A stretch of 64,000 bases of DNA from JBFXAN01 sp050184225 (GTDB lineage: Bacteria > Chloroflexota > Dehalococcoidia > CAUJGQ01): assembly GCA_050184225.1 (NCBI GenBank), contig JBFXAN010000006.1, positions 1-64,000 on the forward strand, read 5' to 3'. Positions 8,895 through 16,584 of the stretch are shown in pieces. The notes below the pieces were generated by a model, which worked only from the letters and a program-made list of their open reading frames with translations, made no database searches and was not told where the DNA came from. Position 1 is the first letter of the stretch. Each line of letters begins with the position of its first letter. The translations under genes and the position numbers were made by a program.

Positions 8895-9740
8895 ATGCCA
8901 TCGCAACGCACAGCGCGCTCCATCTCATCCGCGGCGGTCACCGACGGCCTCGGCCGGACGGTTCACCTCGCTACGCCGCCACGGTCGATCGTCTCGCTCG
9001 TGCCGAGCCTGACCGAAGCGCTCTTTGCGATGGGGCTATCCGAGCAGATCGCGGGCCGAACGAAGTACTGCGTCGAACCTGCCGATCAGGTTGACAACAC
9101 GCCGGCGCTCGGCGGCACCAAGGACCCCGATATCCGCCGGATCATCGACATGCAGCCGGACCTCGTGATCGCCAGCGCCGAAGAGAATGTTCGCGAGCAC
9201 GTCGAGGTGCTGATCGCGGCCGGTCTCACGGTCTACGTTTCCCTCCCCTCGACGGTCCGGCGCGCGATCGCCGAGCTCCATGACCTTGCCGCGCTCGCCA
9301 ACCGCATACCTGAAGCCGCGCCGTGGTTGACGGAGGCCGCCGCACTGGTCCAACGCTTCGAAGACCGGACCAAGCACCGCCGCCCGTTGCGCTACTTCTG
9401 CCCGATCTGGCGACGGCCTTACATGGTCGCCGCGCCCGACACCTACATGTCTGACCTGCTTCGGTTGTGTGGTGGTGAGAATATCTTCACCGGCGGCGCT
9501 GCCCACTACTACCCGGTCGAGTTGGACGAGGTCGCCCGGCGCGCGCCGGAGGTGATCCTGCTGCCCAGCGAGCCGTACCCGTTCGCAGCTAAGCACCTTC
9601 CCGAAATCGTGGCCTGGAACCAGATCCCGGCGGTGCAGACAAGGAGCGTGCACCTGATCGACGGTCAGTGGATCACGTGGTACGGGCCGCGCATCGCCTC
9701 CAGTCTCCGGGCGGTCGCCGCGCTGTTTGAGTCCGCATGA
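8895..9740 (+). CDS. BtuF-like helical-backbone metal receptor, no signal peptide
   Basis: 281 residues from ATG 8895; the frame is open further upstream but that part runs through the terminator hairpin. It matches the periplasmic-binding fold of cobalamin/iron-chelate receptors: DGLGRTVHLATPPRSIVSLVPS, then PALGGTKDPDIRRIIDMQPDLVI and a C-terminal IDGQWITWYGPR. No signal peptide or lipobox is visible and no ABC permease or ATPase genes are adjacent, so it may be a cytoplasmic cobalamin-binding-like protein rather than a transporter subunit. It overlaps the next gene by ATGA at 9737-9740, the first of two such overlaps in a three-gene operon. Confidence 0.8.
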   Translation: MPSQRTARSISSAAVTDGLGRTVHLATPPRSIVSLVPSLTEALFAMGLSEQIAGRTKYCVEPADQVDNTPALGGTKDPDIRRIIDMQPDLVIASAEENVREHVEVLIAAGLTVYVSLPSTVRRAIAELHDLAALANRIPEAAPWLTEAAALVQRFEDRTKHRRPLRYFCPIWRRPYMVAAPDTYMSDLLRLCGGENIFTGGAAHYYPVELDEVARRAPEVILLPSEPYPFAAKHLPEIVAWNQIPAVQTRSVHLIDGQWITWYGPRIASSLRAVAALFESA

Positions 9741-10618
9741 AGCGACGTATCCTTGCCGCGCTCCTTCTCGCGCCTGTCGTCTATGCGCTGATGCGGGCCG
9801 CGGCCGTCGACCGTGTACACCGCTATGAAACCCTCGATGCAGACGCCGCCGACCTTCCTGGCATGCGCCTCTACATCCGTGGACGGCGCATGCATCTGAC
9901 CATTGACGGGCAGGGGCCACCACTCCTCATGCTCCACGGATTCGGTTCGTCCTCCGCGGCCTTTCGCACGCTCGTCCCTCACCTGCGATCCGCGGTGACC
10001 ATGATCGCGCCAGATCTTCCCGGTTGGGGCTACTCCGAGCGCGCCCCCGATGCGGACCACTCACCGAAGGCTCACGCAACCTTGATGATCGAGCTCCTCG
10101 ACCGTTTGAGCATCGGCAGGGCTGTGGTACTGGGATATGGCACCGGCGCCGTCATCGCCGTCCACATGGCAAACACGAAACCGGACCGCATCGCCGCACT
10201 GCTGCTCTCGCGAGAGGAGGGCCATGATCGGCTGCTACCCTCCTGGCTCCGGCCGCTGCTGACCTTGTGCGTGCCCTTCCTTCTTGAGAGCCGGTGGGGA
10301 CAGCGCCGCCTCGATCGATCGGTGACAGCCCTCGGAAATCGTCCGGATGAAGTCCTCGTCGCCGCTCATCTCGACGAGGCGCGTACCGTCGGTCACACCG
10401 CAACCTTCCTGGCGATCCTGACCCGCTCGCGGCCCGAACCAACGCCCGCCACTCGTTCGATCCAAGTCCCAACGCTGACGATCGTCGACGACGAACAACC
10501 GGACGCAGCCGCTATCTCAATCCTCGACTTCCTCCGCGCCGCCCACGTTCTTCCGCCAACACAAGCGACGAGCAACATGCTAGCCTTCCATGAACAGACC
10601 AGAGCAATCAAACCATGA
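9737..10618 (+). CDS. Alpha/beta hydrolase fold protein lacking the nucleophile serine
   Basis: 293 residues with an N-terminal hydrophobic anchor (ILAALLLAPVVYALM). The fold is clear from LLMLHGFGSSSAAF and APDLPGWGYS. At the nucleophile elbow the usual G-x-S-x-G reads G133-Y-G135-T-G137, so the catalytic serine is glycine, and the C-terminal His motif is not clear either. It may be a non-catalytic member or use another chemistry. Overlaps both neighbours by 4 bases (ATGA), so it is co-translated with the metal-receptor-like gene and pgeF. Confidence 0.75.
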   Translation: MKRRILAALLLAPVVYALMRAAAVDRVHRYETLDADAADLPGMRLYIRGRRMHLTIDGQGPPLLMLHGFGSSSAAFRTLVPHLRSAVTMIAPDLPGWGYSERAPDADHSPKAHATLMIELLDRLSIGRAVVLGYGTGAVIAVHMANTKPDRIAALLLSREEGHDRLLPSWLRPLLTLCVPFLLESRWGQRRLDRSVTALGNRPDEVLVAAHLDEARTVGHTATFLAILTRSRPEPTPATRSIQVPTLTIVDDEQPDAAAISILDFLRAAHVLPPTQATSNMLAFHEQTRAIKP

Positions 10619-11418
10619 GCTTCCACCTCGCCACGACGCCGGACGGTCTGACGCTCGGCCGCTTCTCCCACGTTGCCATCACGCACGGTATCGCCGGACG
10701 AACGGGCGGCTTCAGCACCGGCCCCTACGCATCGCTCAACCTCGGACCGCGCAGCGGTGACGGCCGTGAGACGATCGTGGCAAACCGCCGGCGATTTCAC
10801 GCCGCGATCGGCGCCACCGGCCTGACCGTCATCGCACCTCGACAGGTCCACGGCGCCGTCGTCTCCGTCCACCGTCGCGGCGGGGAACCCTTGACCGGCG
10901 GTGTCTATGACGGCGACGGTCTACTGACCGACGACGAGGACGCCCTCGTGGCGGTGCTCGCCGCCGATTGCGCGGCGATTCTCCTCCACGATCCGGTGCA
11001 GGCCGTCGTGGGAGCACTGCACGCCGGCTGGCGCGGCACAGCGGCCGGCATCGCGTCCGCCGGCATCGCGATGATGCGACAGAACTTCGGTAGCAATCCC
11101 GCCGATATCCGCGCCGGAATCGGCCCGGCGATCGGCCGCTGCTGCTATGAGGTCGGCATCGACGTGGCCGAGGCGGTCGCCCGCGCCACCCCCGGCGACG
11201 CACCGCCCGACGAGCGGGTGAGCGACGACAAGGCCCACCTCGACATCACCCACGCCAATCACATGCAACTGTTGGCCGCCGGACTCGACCCCGCGAACGT
11301 CGCCACCACCGGCATCTGCACCGCCTGCCGGACAGATCTCTTCTACTCCCACCGCCGCGAAGGCGAGCCGACCGGCCGCTTCGGCGCGGCAATCTCCCTT
11401 CGCCCGCCCACCGGATAG
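10615..11418 (+). CDS. pgeF: Peptidoglycan editing factor / multicopper-like laccase-domain protein
   Basis: 267 residues of the YfiH/PgeF (polyphenol oxidase) family. The conserved metal-site residues are present: H79 (PRQVHGAVV), C119 (AADCAAILL) and H136 (HAGWRGT), with the family signature GIGPAIGRCCYEVG. Homologues remove wrongly incorporated serine-containing muropeptide precursors; purine-nucleoside activity is also reported for the family. ATG overlaps the upstream stop in ATGA, the third gene of the operon. Ends at 11418, convergent with the HD-domain gene. Confidence 0.92.
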   Translation: MSFHLATTPDGLTLGRFSHVAITHGIAGRTGGFSTGPYASLNLGPRSGDGRETIVANRRRFHAAIGATGLTVIAPRQVHGAVVSVHRRGGEPLTGGVYDGDGLLTDDEDALVAVLAADCAAILLHDPVQAVVGALHAGWRGTAAGIASAGIAMMRQNFGSNPADIRAGIGPAIGRCCYEVGIDVAEAVARATPGDAPPDERVSDDKAHLDITHANHMQLLAAGLDPANVATTGICTACRTDLFYSHRREGEPTGRFGAAISLRPPTG

Positions 11419-11433
11419 ACGCGGAACCCCTCC

Positions 11434-11991
11434 CTATGGATTGAGGCCCAGCTCGACCGCAACCGGCTTGAGTGCGGCGATCGTGAAGCCGATGTGACCG
11501 TCGAGGTCCGCCTCGATCCGCTCCAGGCCGAGGTGAATGCACTCCCGATCGACAGAACGGGCGAACGCCTTGTCCTTCAGCTTCTTCTTCACCGACGACA
11601 CCTTCAGTTCGGAGAGGCTCTTGTTCGGCTGGACGAGCGCCGCCGCAATCACGAATCCCGTCAGTTCATCACAGGCGAGGATCATGTTGTCCATCAACTG
11701 CTGCGGCACCGCCGGCGAGTGCGGTGCGTGACACTGGACCGCGTGAATGATCTCCTCCGGCACGCCCCGGTCGCGCAAGATCGGCTCCCCCTCCATCGGA
11801 TGCGACTCCATCGTCGGGTGGATCTCCCAATCGAAGTCATGCAGCAGCCCGACCGTCGCCCATACATCCGGGTCGCCGCCCCACTCACGCGCCGCCTGCC
11901 GCATCACCTGCTCCACCGACAGCGCGTGCTTGATGTTACGGTCCAGCTTCGTGTACTCGTTCAATATCTCCCACGCATCGTGCCGTTCCAT
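11434..11991 (-). CDS. HD-domain hydrolase (HDIG-like)
   Basis: 185 residues from ATG 11991; a longer frame would run into pgk. The HD pair is seen in VGLLHDFDWEIHPT, with further His residues in the VQCHAPHS segment and an acidic ILACDELTGF, as expected for metal-dependent phosphohydrolases of the HD superfamily. The substrate is unknown. The gene follows pgk on the same strand with a 19-base gap, so likely in the same transcript. Confidence 0.85.
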   Translation of the reverse strand: MERHDAWEILNEYTKLDRNIKHALSVEQVMRQAAREWGGDPDVWATVGLLHDFDWEIHPTMESHPMEGEPILRDRGVPEEIIHAVQCHAPHSPAVPQQLMDNMILACDELTGFVIAAALVQPNKSLSELKVSSVKKKLKDKAFARSVDRECIHLGLERIEADLDGHIGFTIAALKPVAVELGLNP

Positions 11992-12010
11992 CGCAATCCT
12001 CCGAACCAAC

Positions 12011-13204
12011 TCACGCATCTCGCAGGGCAGCAACGCCGGGCAGCGTCTTGCCCTCCAGAAACTCGAGCGAAGCGCCGCCACCCGTGGAGACGTGCGTCAG
12101 CCGGTCCTCGACGCCAGCCTCGGCGACCGCCGCCGCCGTCTCGCCGCCGCCGACGACCGTCACAGCATCGAGACCGGCGAGGATCTTCGCGACGGCGAGC
12201 GTGCCGCCCGCGAACGCGGGAAACTCGAAGACGCCCATCGGTCCGTTCCACACCACGGTCTTACACGGAGCGAGCGCCTGCCGGAAGCGGTCGATCGTCT
12301 CCGGTCCGATATCCATGATCCGCCAGCCGGCGGGAACGCCCTCCTCGACTCGGATGATCCGCGTCTTCGCGCCGGCGTCAAAGGCATCGGCGATCACCGC
12401 GTCGACCGGTAGCTCGATCGTTGTCCCCTTTGCACGCGCGTTCTCCATTGCCTCGTGGGCGACCGGAATCTGGTCTTCCTCCACCAGCGAGTCGCCAACC
12501 TCACGGCCCTGCGCCTGGAAGAATGTATTCGCCATCCCGCCGCCGATCAGGATCAGGTCGGCCGTGCCGACGAGGTTGCCGAGCACATCGATCTTGCCGC
12601 TGATCTTGGCGCCGCCGATCACCGCCGCAAAGGGCCGCGCCGGATTGCTCACCGCCTGGCCGAGATAGAGCAGTTCCTTCTCCATCAAGAAGCCGGCCAC
12701 CGCCGGAAGCAGATGCGCGACACCCTCGGTGCTGGCGTGCGCCCGATGGGCCGTACCAAAGGCGTCGTTGACGTAGACATCGGCGAGCGCGGCCAGTTTC
12801 CCGGCAAAGCCGGTGTCGTTCGCCTCCTCCTCGGCATGGAAGCGCACGTTCTCCAGCATGAGCACGTCGCCGTCCTTCATCCGGTCAACCGCCGCCTCAG
12901 CCTCGGGACCAACCGAGTCGGACGCGGTGGCAACCGGCACGCCAAGCAGTGCGGACAGTCGCACCGCGATCGGCGCCAGCCGCAGCCGTTCCTGAACCGT
13001 GCCGTCCGGCCGGCCGAGATGCGACACCAGGATCACCCGTGCGCCCGTGTCGCGGAGGTACTGGATCGTGGGGAGCGCGGCGCGGATCCGGCTGTCATCC
13101 GTGATCGCACCCGTCTGCTTGTCCATCGGTACGTTGAAGTCCACGCGCACGAGCACGCGCTTTCCCGCGACATCGATATCGCGGACGGTCTGCTTTGCCG
13201 TCAT
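12011..13204 (-). CDS. pgk: Phosphoglycerate kinase
   Basis: 397 residues, normal bacterial length. Motifs in order: RVDFNVP, SHLGRPDG, ENVRFHAEEE, DVYVNDAFGTAHRAHAS, IGGAKISGKIDVL, VWNGPMGVFE, TVVGGGETAAAV, STGGGASLEFLEGKTLPG. Transfers phosphate between 1,3-bisphosphoglycerate and ADP in glycolysis. ATG 13204 is preferred to an 18-codon upstream extension because AGAGGGA lies 10 bases before it. No gap, tpiA or other glycolytic gene is adjacent. Confidence 0.97.
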   Translation of the reverse strand: MTAKQTVRDIDVAGKRVLVRVDFNVPMDKQTGAITDDSRIRAALPTIQYLRDTGARVILVSHLGRPDGTVQERLRLAPIAVRLSALLGVPVATASDSVGPEAEAAVDRMKDGDVLMLENVRFHAEEEANDTGFAGKLAALADVYVNDAFGTAHRAHASTEGVAHLLPAVAGFLMEKELLYLGQAVSNPARPFAAVIGGAKISGKIDVLGNLVGTADLILIGGGMANTFFQAQGREVGDSLVEEDQIPVAHEAMENARAKGTTIELPVDAVIADAFDAGAKTRIIRVEEGVPAGWRIMDIGPETIDRFRQALAPCKTVVWNGPMGVFEFPAFAGGTLAVAKILAGLDAVTVVGGGETAAAVAEAGVEDRLTHVSTGGGASLEFLEGKTLPGVAALRDA

Positions 13205-13270
13205 CGAGATCGTTCCCTCTACCGTGATTCGGCGGCCGCACAACCGCCTGCATCCCATGATATCGGCTGT

Positions 13271-14119
13271 TCAGGCGAGTCCCAGGAGCGCCGCCGGATT
13301 GTCCTGCACCATCCGCCGGACCTCGTCATCGCTCAATCCCTCCTGCAACATGGCGGCGATGAACATGCGCAGCCCCTCCGGCGGCGAAGCGTTCTGCGTC
13401 TGTCCGAGGTCGGTCGAGAGGATCGCCTGCGCTGGTCCGTCCTCACGGATCGACGCCGCGATCGATGCGGTGGTGTGCGTCCCGTGACGGGCTGTCAGCG
13501 CGATATAGGCGTGTTCGACGTATGCGCCGAGCCGCGAGAACCGCGTAGTCAGCTCGACAGGCACCGGCGTCATTTCCGCGTGCGTGATCACCGTCTTGAT
13601 ACCGCGCCGCCGCGCCTCGGGGACGAGCACCTGTTGCTCCTCCGGCGCCAGATGGCCGGAACCCATGATCAGGTTGTACTGCTTGATGATGTCGAGCAGG
13701 TCGTTCACCACCGGCAGCAACCGCCCCGCCTCGTCCAGCACGGTGATCCCATCGCCACGGCTCATCCGCGTCCGCCGCCAGTGCGCCGCGCAGAACGTCG
13801 GCATCCAGACCTTGGCCGCGCCCATCTTCGCCGACGCCTCGAGCGCAAAGGGATTCAACCCGCCAACTTCCTCGTCGAGCGAGATCGCACCGAACACGGT
13901 GAACCCTTCGACCACCCGATTGATCACATACGCCGCCGGCGCGGTGGGATACTCGTGACTCTTGAAAATGATCGCCCGCATCCCCGCATCACGGCAGGCG
14001 CGGGCCAACTCCAGCGCATCATGCCGCCGCGCCGCGATCGGGTCCGGCGCGGCATGCGCGTGAATGTCGATCGAACCACGCCAGATCGCGTCGATGCGTT
14101 CAGTGAGGTGCTGGGTCAT
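13271..14119 (-). CDS. DUF6282 family amidohydrolase-like protein
   Basis: 282 residues from ATG 14119; the frame runs further upstream through a palindromic repeat. The N-terminal IDIHAHAAPD supplies the first metal ligands of an amidohydrolase-superfamily barrel, followed by FKSHEY, VITHAEM and LSTDLGQ, which fit later metal and acid positions. The substrate is unknown. It ends 66 bases upstream of pgk on the same strand and may be cotranscribed. A 163-bp repeat separates it from the CoA-transferase remnant. Confidence 0.8.
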   Translation of the reverse strand: MTQHLTERIDAIWRGSIDIHAHAAPDPIAARRHDALELARACRDAGMRAIIFKSHEYPTAPAAYVINRVVEGFTVFGAISLDEEVGGLNPFALEASAKMGAAKVWMPTFCAAHWRRTRMSRGDGITVLDEAGRLLPVVNDLLDIIKQYNLIMGSGHLAPEEQQVLVPEARRRGIKTVITHAEMTPVPVELTTRFSRLGAYVEHAYIALTARHGTHTTASIAASIREDGPAQAILSTDLGQTQNASPPEGLRMFIAAMLQEGLSDDEVRRMVQDNPAALLGLA

Positions 14120-14129
14120 TCTTGAAATA

Positions 14130-14292
14130 CCCCTCCCCCGGCCCCTCCCCCCGCAGAGGCGCGGAGCGGGGAGCACTGGTCTGGGTGTGGTGCCAGCGTC
14201 GTCCCCGCGACAGTCTGGCTGTGAGACGGTCTACCGTGGCACCCCAGACCCGGCGAGGCACCCCTCTCCGCGCGTCAGCGGGGGGAGGGGTC
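14130..14292. repeat. Palindromic intergenic element, G/C-rich arms (type A)
   Basis: The left arm (CCCTCCCCCGGCCCCTCCCC ... GCGGAGCGGGGAG) and right arm (CCCCTCTCCGCG ... GGGGGGAGGGG) are inverted copies around a roughly 80-base interior. It fills almost the whole space between the DUF6282 start (14119) and the stop of the CoA-transferase (14295). Similar arms recur at 27696-27876 and around 45476-45713. Confidence 0.8.
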
Positions 14293-14294
14293 CG

Positions 14295-15485
14295 TCACAC
14301 CGCCCCGTCCTCCCGCAACGTCGCAATCGCCTCAGTCGAGATTCCGAGCACCTCACGCAGCACATCGTCCGTGTGCTCACCGTGGCGCGGTGGCGCGCGG
14401 CGCGGCTCGATCGGTGTCTCCGAGAGATGGACTGCCGGCCCCACCACCTGGATCGACTCGGCCGTGGGATGGGGCAACGTCCGCAACAGACCAAGCGCCT
14501 GTACCTGGGGATCGGCCATCGCCTCCGGAACCGTGTTGATCGGGCCGGCCGGCACACCGGCGTCGTTGAGCACCCGCAGCCACTCGTCGGCCGGACGTTC
14601 GGCGATCACCGCCGCAACCAGCGGAATCAGCACGTCCCGCTGGTCGAGCCGGTCGGTGTTGGTCGTGAAGCGCGGATCTTCGGCAAGTTCCGGCCGGCCG
14701 GCGACGGCGCAGAACGTGCGGAACTGGCGGTCGTTGCCAACGGCGAGCGCCAGCGGACGGTCCGCCGCCTGGAACGCCTGATACGGCACGATATTGGGAT
14801 GCGCATTGCCGAAGCGCTTCGGTGGCGCGCCGCTGACGAGATAGTTCTGGCCCACGTTGGCGAGCCAGGCGAGTGCGGACTCCAGCAGCGACACATCGAC
14901 CCGCTGGCCGCGTCCTGTGTCACGCCGTGCATACAGCGCCGCCAGGATGCCATTGACCGCATTCAGTCCGGCGGTAACATCGACGATCGCGACGCCGACC
15001 TTCATCGGTTCACCTTCGGCGTCGCCCGTGATCGACATGATCCCGGCCATCCCCTGGATAACGAAGTCGTAGCCGGGGTAGTCCTTGTACGGTCCGGTCG
15101 TGCCGAATCCCGTGATCGAGGCGTGGATCAGTCCGGGATTGGCCTCCCAGAGCACCGCATCCGCCAGATTCATCCGCTCCAGCGTGCCCCGCTTGAAGTT
15201 CTCGATCAGCACATCCGACCGCCGCACCAGGTCGAGCAACACCCGCCGCGCGCCCTCGTGCTTCAAATTGAGGGTGATGCCGCGCTTGTTGCGGTTCACC
15301 GACAGGTAGTAGGCGCTCTCGCCACCCGCCCAGGGCGGACCCCACCCCCGCGTCTCATCGCCGTCGCCCGGCTACTCGACCTTGATCACGTCGGCGCCCA
15401 TGTCGCCCAGCGTCATCGCCGCATACGGCCCGGCCAGCACCCGCGAAAGATCGAGCACACGAATATCATGAAGCGGTCCAGTCAT
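14295..15485 (-). pseudogene. CaiB/BaiF family CoA-transferase interrupted by in-frame TAG
   Basis: Reading from ATG 15485 gives the family N-terminus (DIRVLDLSRVLAGPYAAMTL, then GADVIKVE), then TAG at 15374-15372, then the expected continuation PGDGDETRGWGPPW in the same frame to a normal C-terminus at 14295. Without the stop the protein would be 396 residues, the usual size. The downstream part keeps NRNKRGITLNL, ITGFGTTGPY and GQRVDVSLLES. KVEQPG is a common family sequence, so a single CAG to TAG change would explain it. Most likely an inactivated gene; a sequencing error is the alternative. TAG is a normal stop elsewhere in the window. Confidence 0.85.
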
Positions 15486-15806
15486 TAGTTGATCACCCCG
15501 AGTTGCTACAGACGGCCCAGACCGTTGACCTTAGGCCACCATTGGACAATTCGCCAACAATCGCACCGAGAGATGTTGAGCCTCGTCCGGGAAACCTGCC
15601 GCCCGGTAGGGCTGATCCCCTGGACCTCACCGAGATGTGTGCCCCGTTGTTCGATAACGCACCACAATCGCACGCAGCATCTCGATATCCTCCACGGCTG
15701 GCATTCTACGCTATCCGCGAGGCTGGGCGGACTCGATGATCGGGGCGGGTGACTCACCGGATATGCTGTAATTGCGAGGCAAGATTGCGGCCATCGGAGA
15801 GACGTC
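15486..15806. other. Intergenic region with no recognisable gene
   Basis: 321 bases between the CoA-transferase remnant and the RHH antitoxin. Short frames exist on both strands but none resembles a protein. GGAGAG just before 15807 is the antitoxin SD. The stretch should hold the toxin-antitoxin promoter, but I could not identify one convincingly. Confidence 0.5.
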
Positions 15807-16118
15807 ATGAGCAAGGTGCGAAAGCATCTCTATCTCGATGCCAAGCAAGAGCAGAAACTGCGCGAGTATGCCGCGCGCTGGGGGTGCAGCGAAGCCGGCG
15901 TGATGCGCGTCGCGTTGGACCGCTTGACGGACTTGGACCATTCTGTCGTGTCGGGCACATGGGACCGGACGAGTCAGTTGGACGATGAGGCCGGGGAAGA
16001 GCCGTTGAGCGATCAAGCGTTGGCAGCGCTCGAAGCTGAGAGCGAGGCGTGGTTCCGCGAGCACCCACAACCGCTGGGCCTGTCCGAGGCTGTCTTCCTG
16101 GACCGTGAAGGCCGGTGA
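15807..16118 (+). CDS. Ribbon-helix-helix antitoxin (VapB-like)
   Basis: 103 residues. The N-terminus reads as a CopG/ribbon-helix-helix DNA-binding domain: short strand RKHLYLDAKQEQKLREYAA, then a helix pair GCSEAGVMRVALDRL. The acidic C-terminal half would bind and block the PIN toxin. SD GGAGAG lies just upstream of ATG 15807. Its last bases overlap the toxin start (GTGA, 16115-16118), the usual arrangement with the antitoxin first. It probably represses its own operon. Confidence 0.82.
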   Translation: MSKVRKHLYLDAKQEQKLREYAARWGCSEAGVMRVALDRLTDLDHSVVSGTWDRTSQLDDEAGEEPLSDQALAALEAESEAWFREHPQPLGLSEAVFLDREGR

Positions 16119-16564
16119 TTCTTTTCGTCGATACATCGGCATTGGTCCGCCGCTATGACCTCACCGAGCCGGGTTCGGATCAGGTACTTCGGCTCTGCCG
16201 TCCGGCGAACGGCCACGAAATTACGCTCCTGTCGATCACCTCAGTCGAGGTTGCATCTGCGCTCCATAGAAAGTTGCGCGACGGTGCGATCGACCCGGCA
16301 CAGCGCACGCGCATGTGGCGGCTATTCGTCGAGCATTGCCGCCGCCAGTATCGGTTCCTCACGCTCGATCAACCGATGTACCGACGGGCACAACGGCTTG
16401 TGGGCCGCCACACCCTTCGTGCGTACGACGCCTTGCAGCTCGCGGCTGCCTTGGAGTTTGCCCGGTCGTTGCCTCGCGTAACCGAATTCCGCTTCTGCAC
16501 CGCCGATCGGCCGCAGGCGCGCGCCGCCGAAGGGGAAGGGCTGCTCGTCGAGATCATCTCCTAG
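16115..16564 (+). CDS. vapC: PIN-domain ribonuclease toxin, VapC family
   Basis: 149 residues with the four acidic PIN positions: LFVDTSALVRRY near the start, SITSVEVASAL, YDALQLAAALEFA and CTADRPQA. Such toxins cleave tRNA or rRNA when the antitoxin is lost. GTG start at 16115, inside the antitoxin stop. The pair looks intact, unlike the toxin-antitoxin genes at 41.4-43 kb and 53 kb in this window. Confidence 0.9.
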   Translation: MILFVDTSALVRRYDLTEPGSDQVLRLCRPANGHEITLLSITSVEVASALHRKLRDGAIDPAQRTRMWRLFVEHCRRQYRFLTLDQPMYRRAQRLVGRHTLRAYDALQLAAALEFARSLPRVTEFRFCTADRPQARAAEGEGLLVEIIS

Positions 16565-16584
16565 ACCGGGAGTGCCCCGCTCTC

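Noticed and set aside
12455..14125. 556-codon plus-strand frame across pgk and the DUF6282 gene
   Set aside because: Antisense to two well-conserved genes; composition typical of shadow frames.
15300..15485. Translational recoding of TAG as an amino acid
   Set aside because: Many intact genes here end in TAG (for example those ending at 598, 8751, 16564 and 59723), so TAG works as a stop. Nonsense mutation is the simpler reading for the two interrupted genes.
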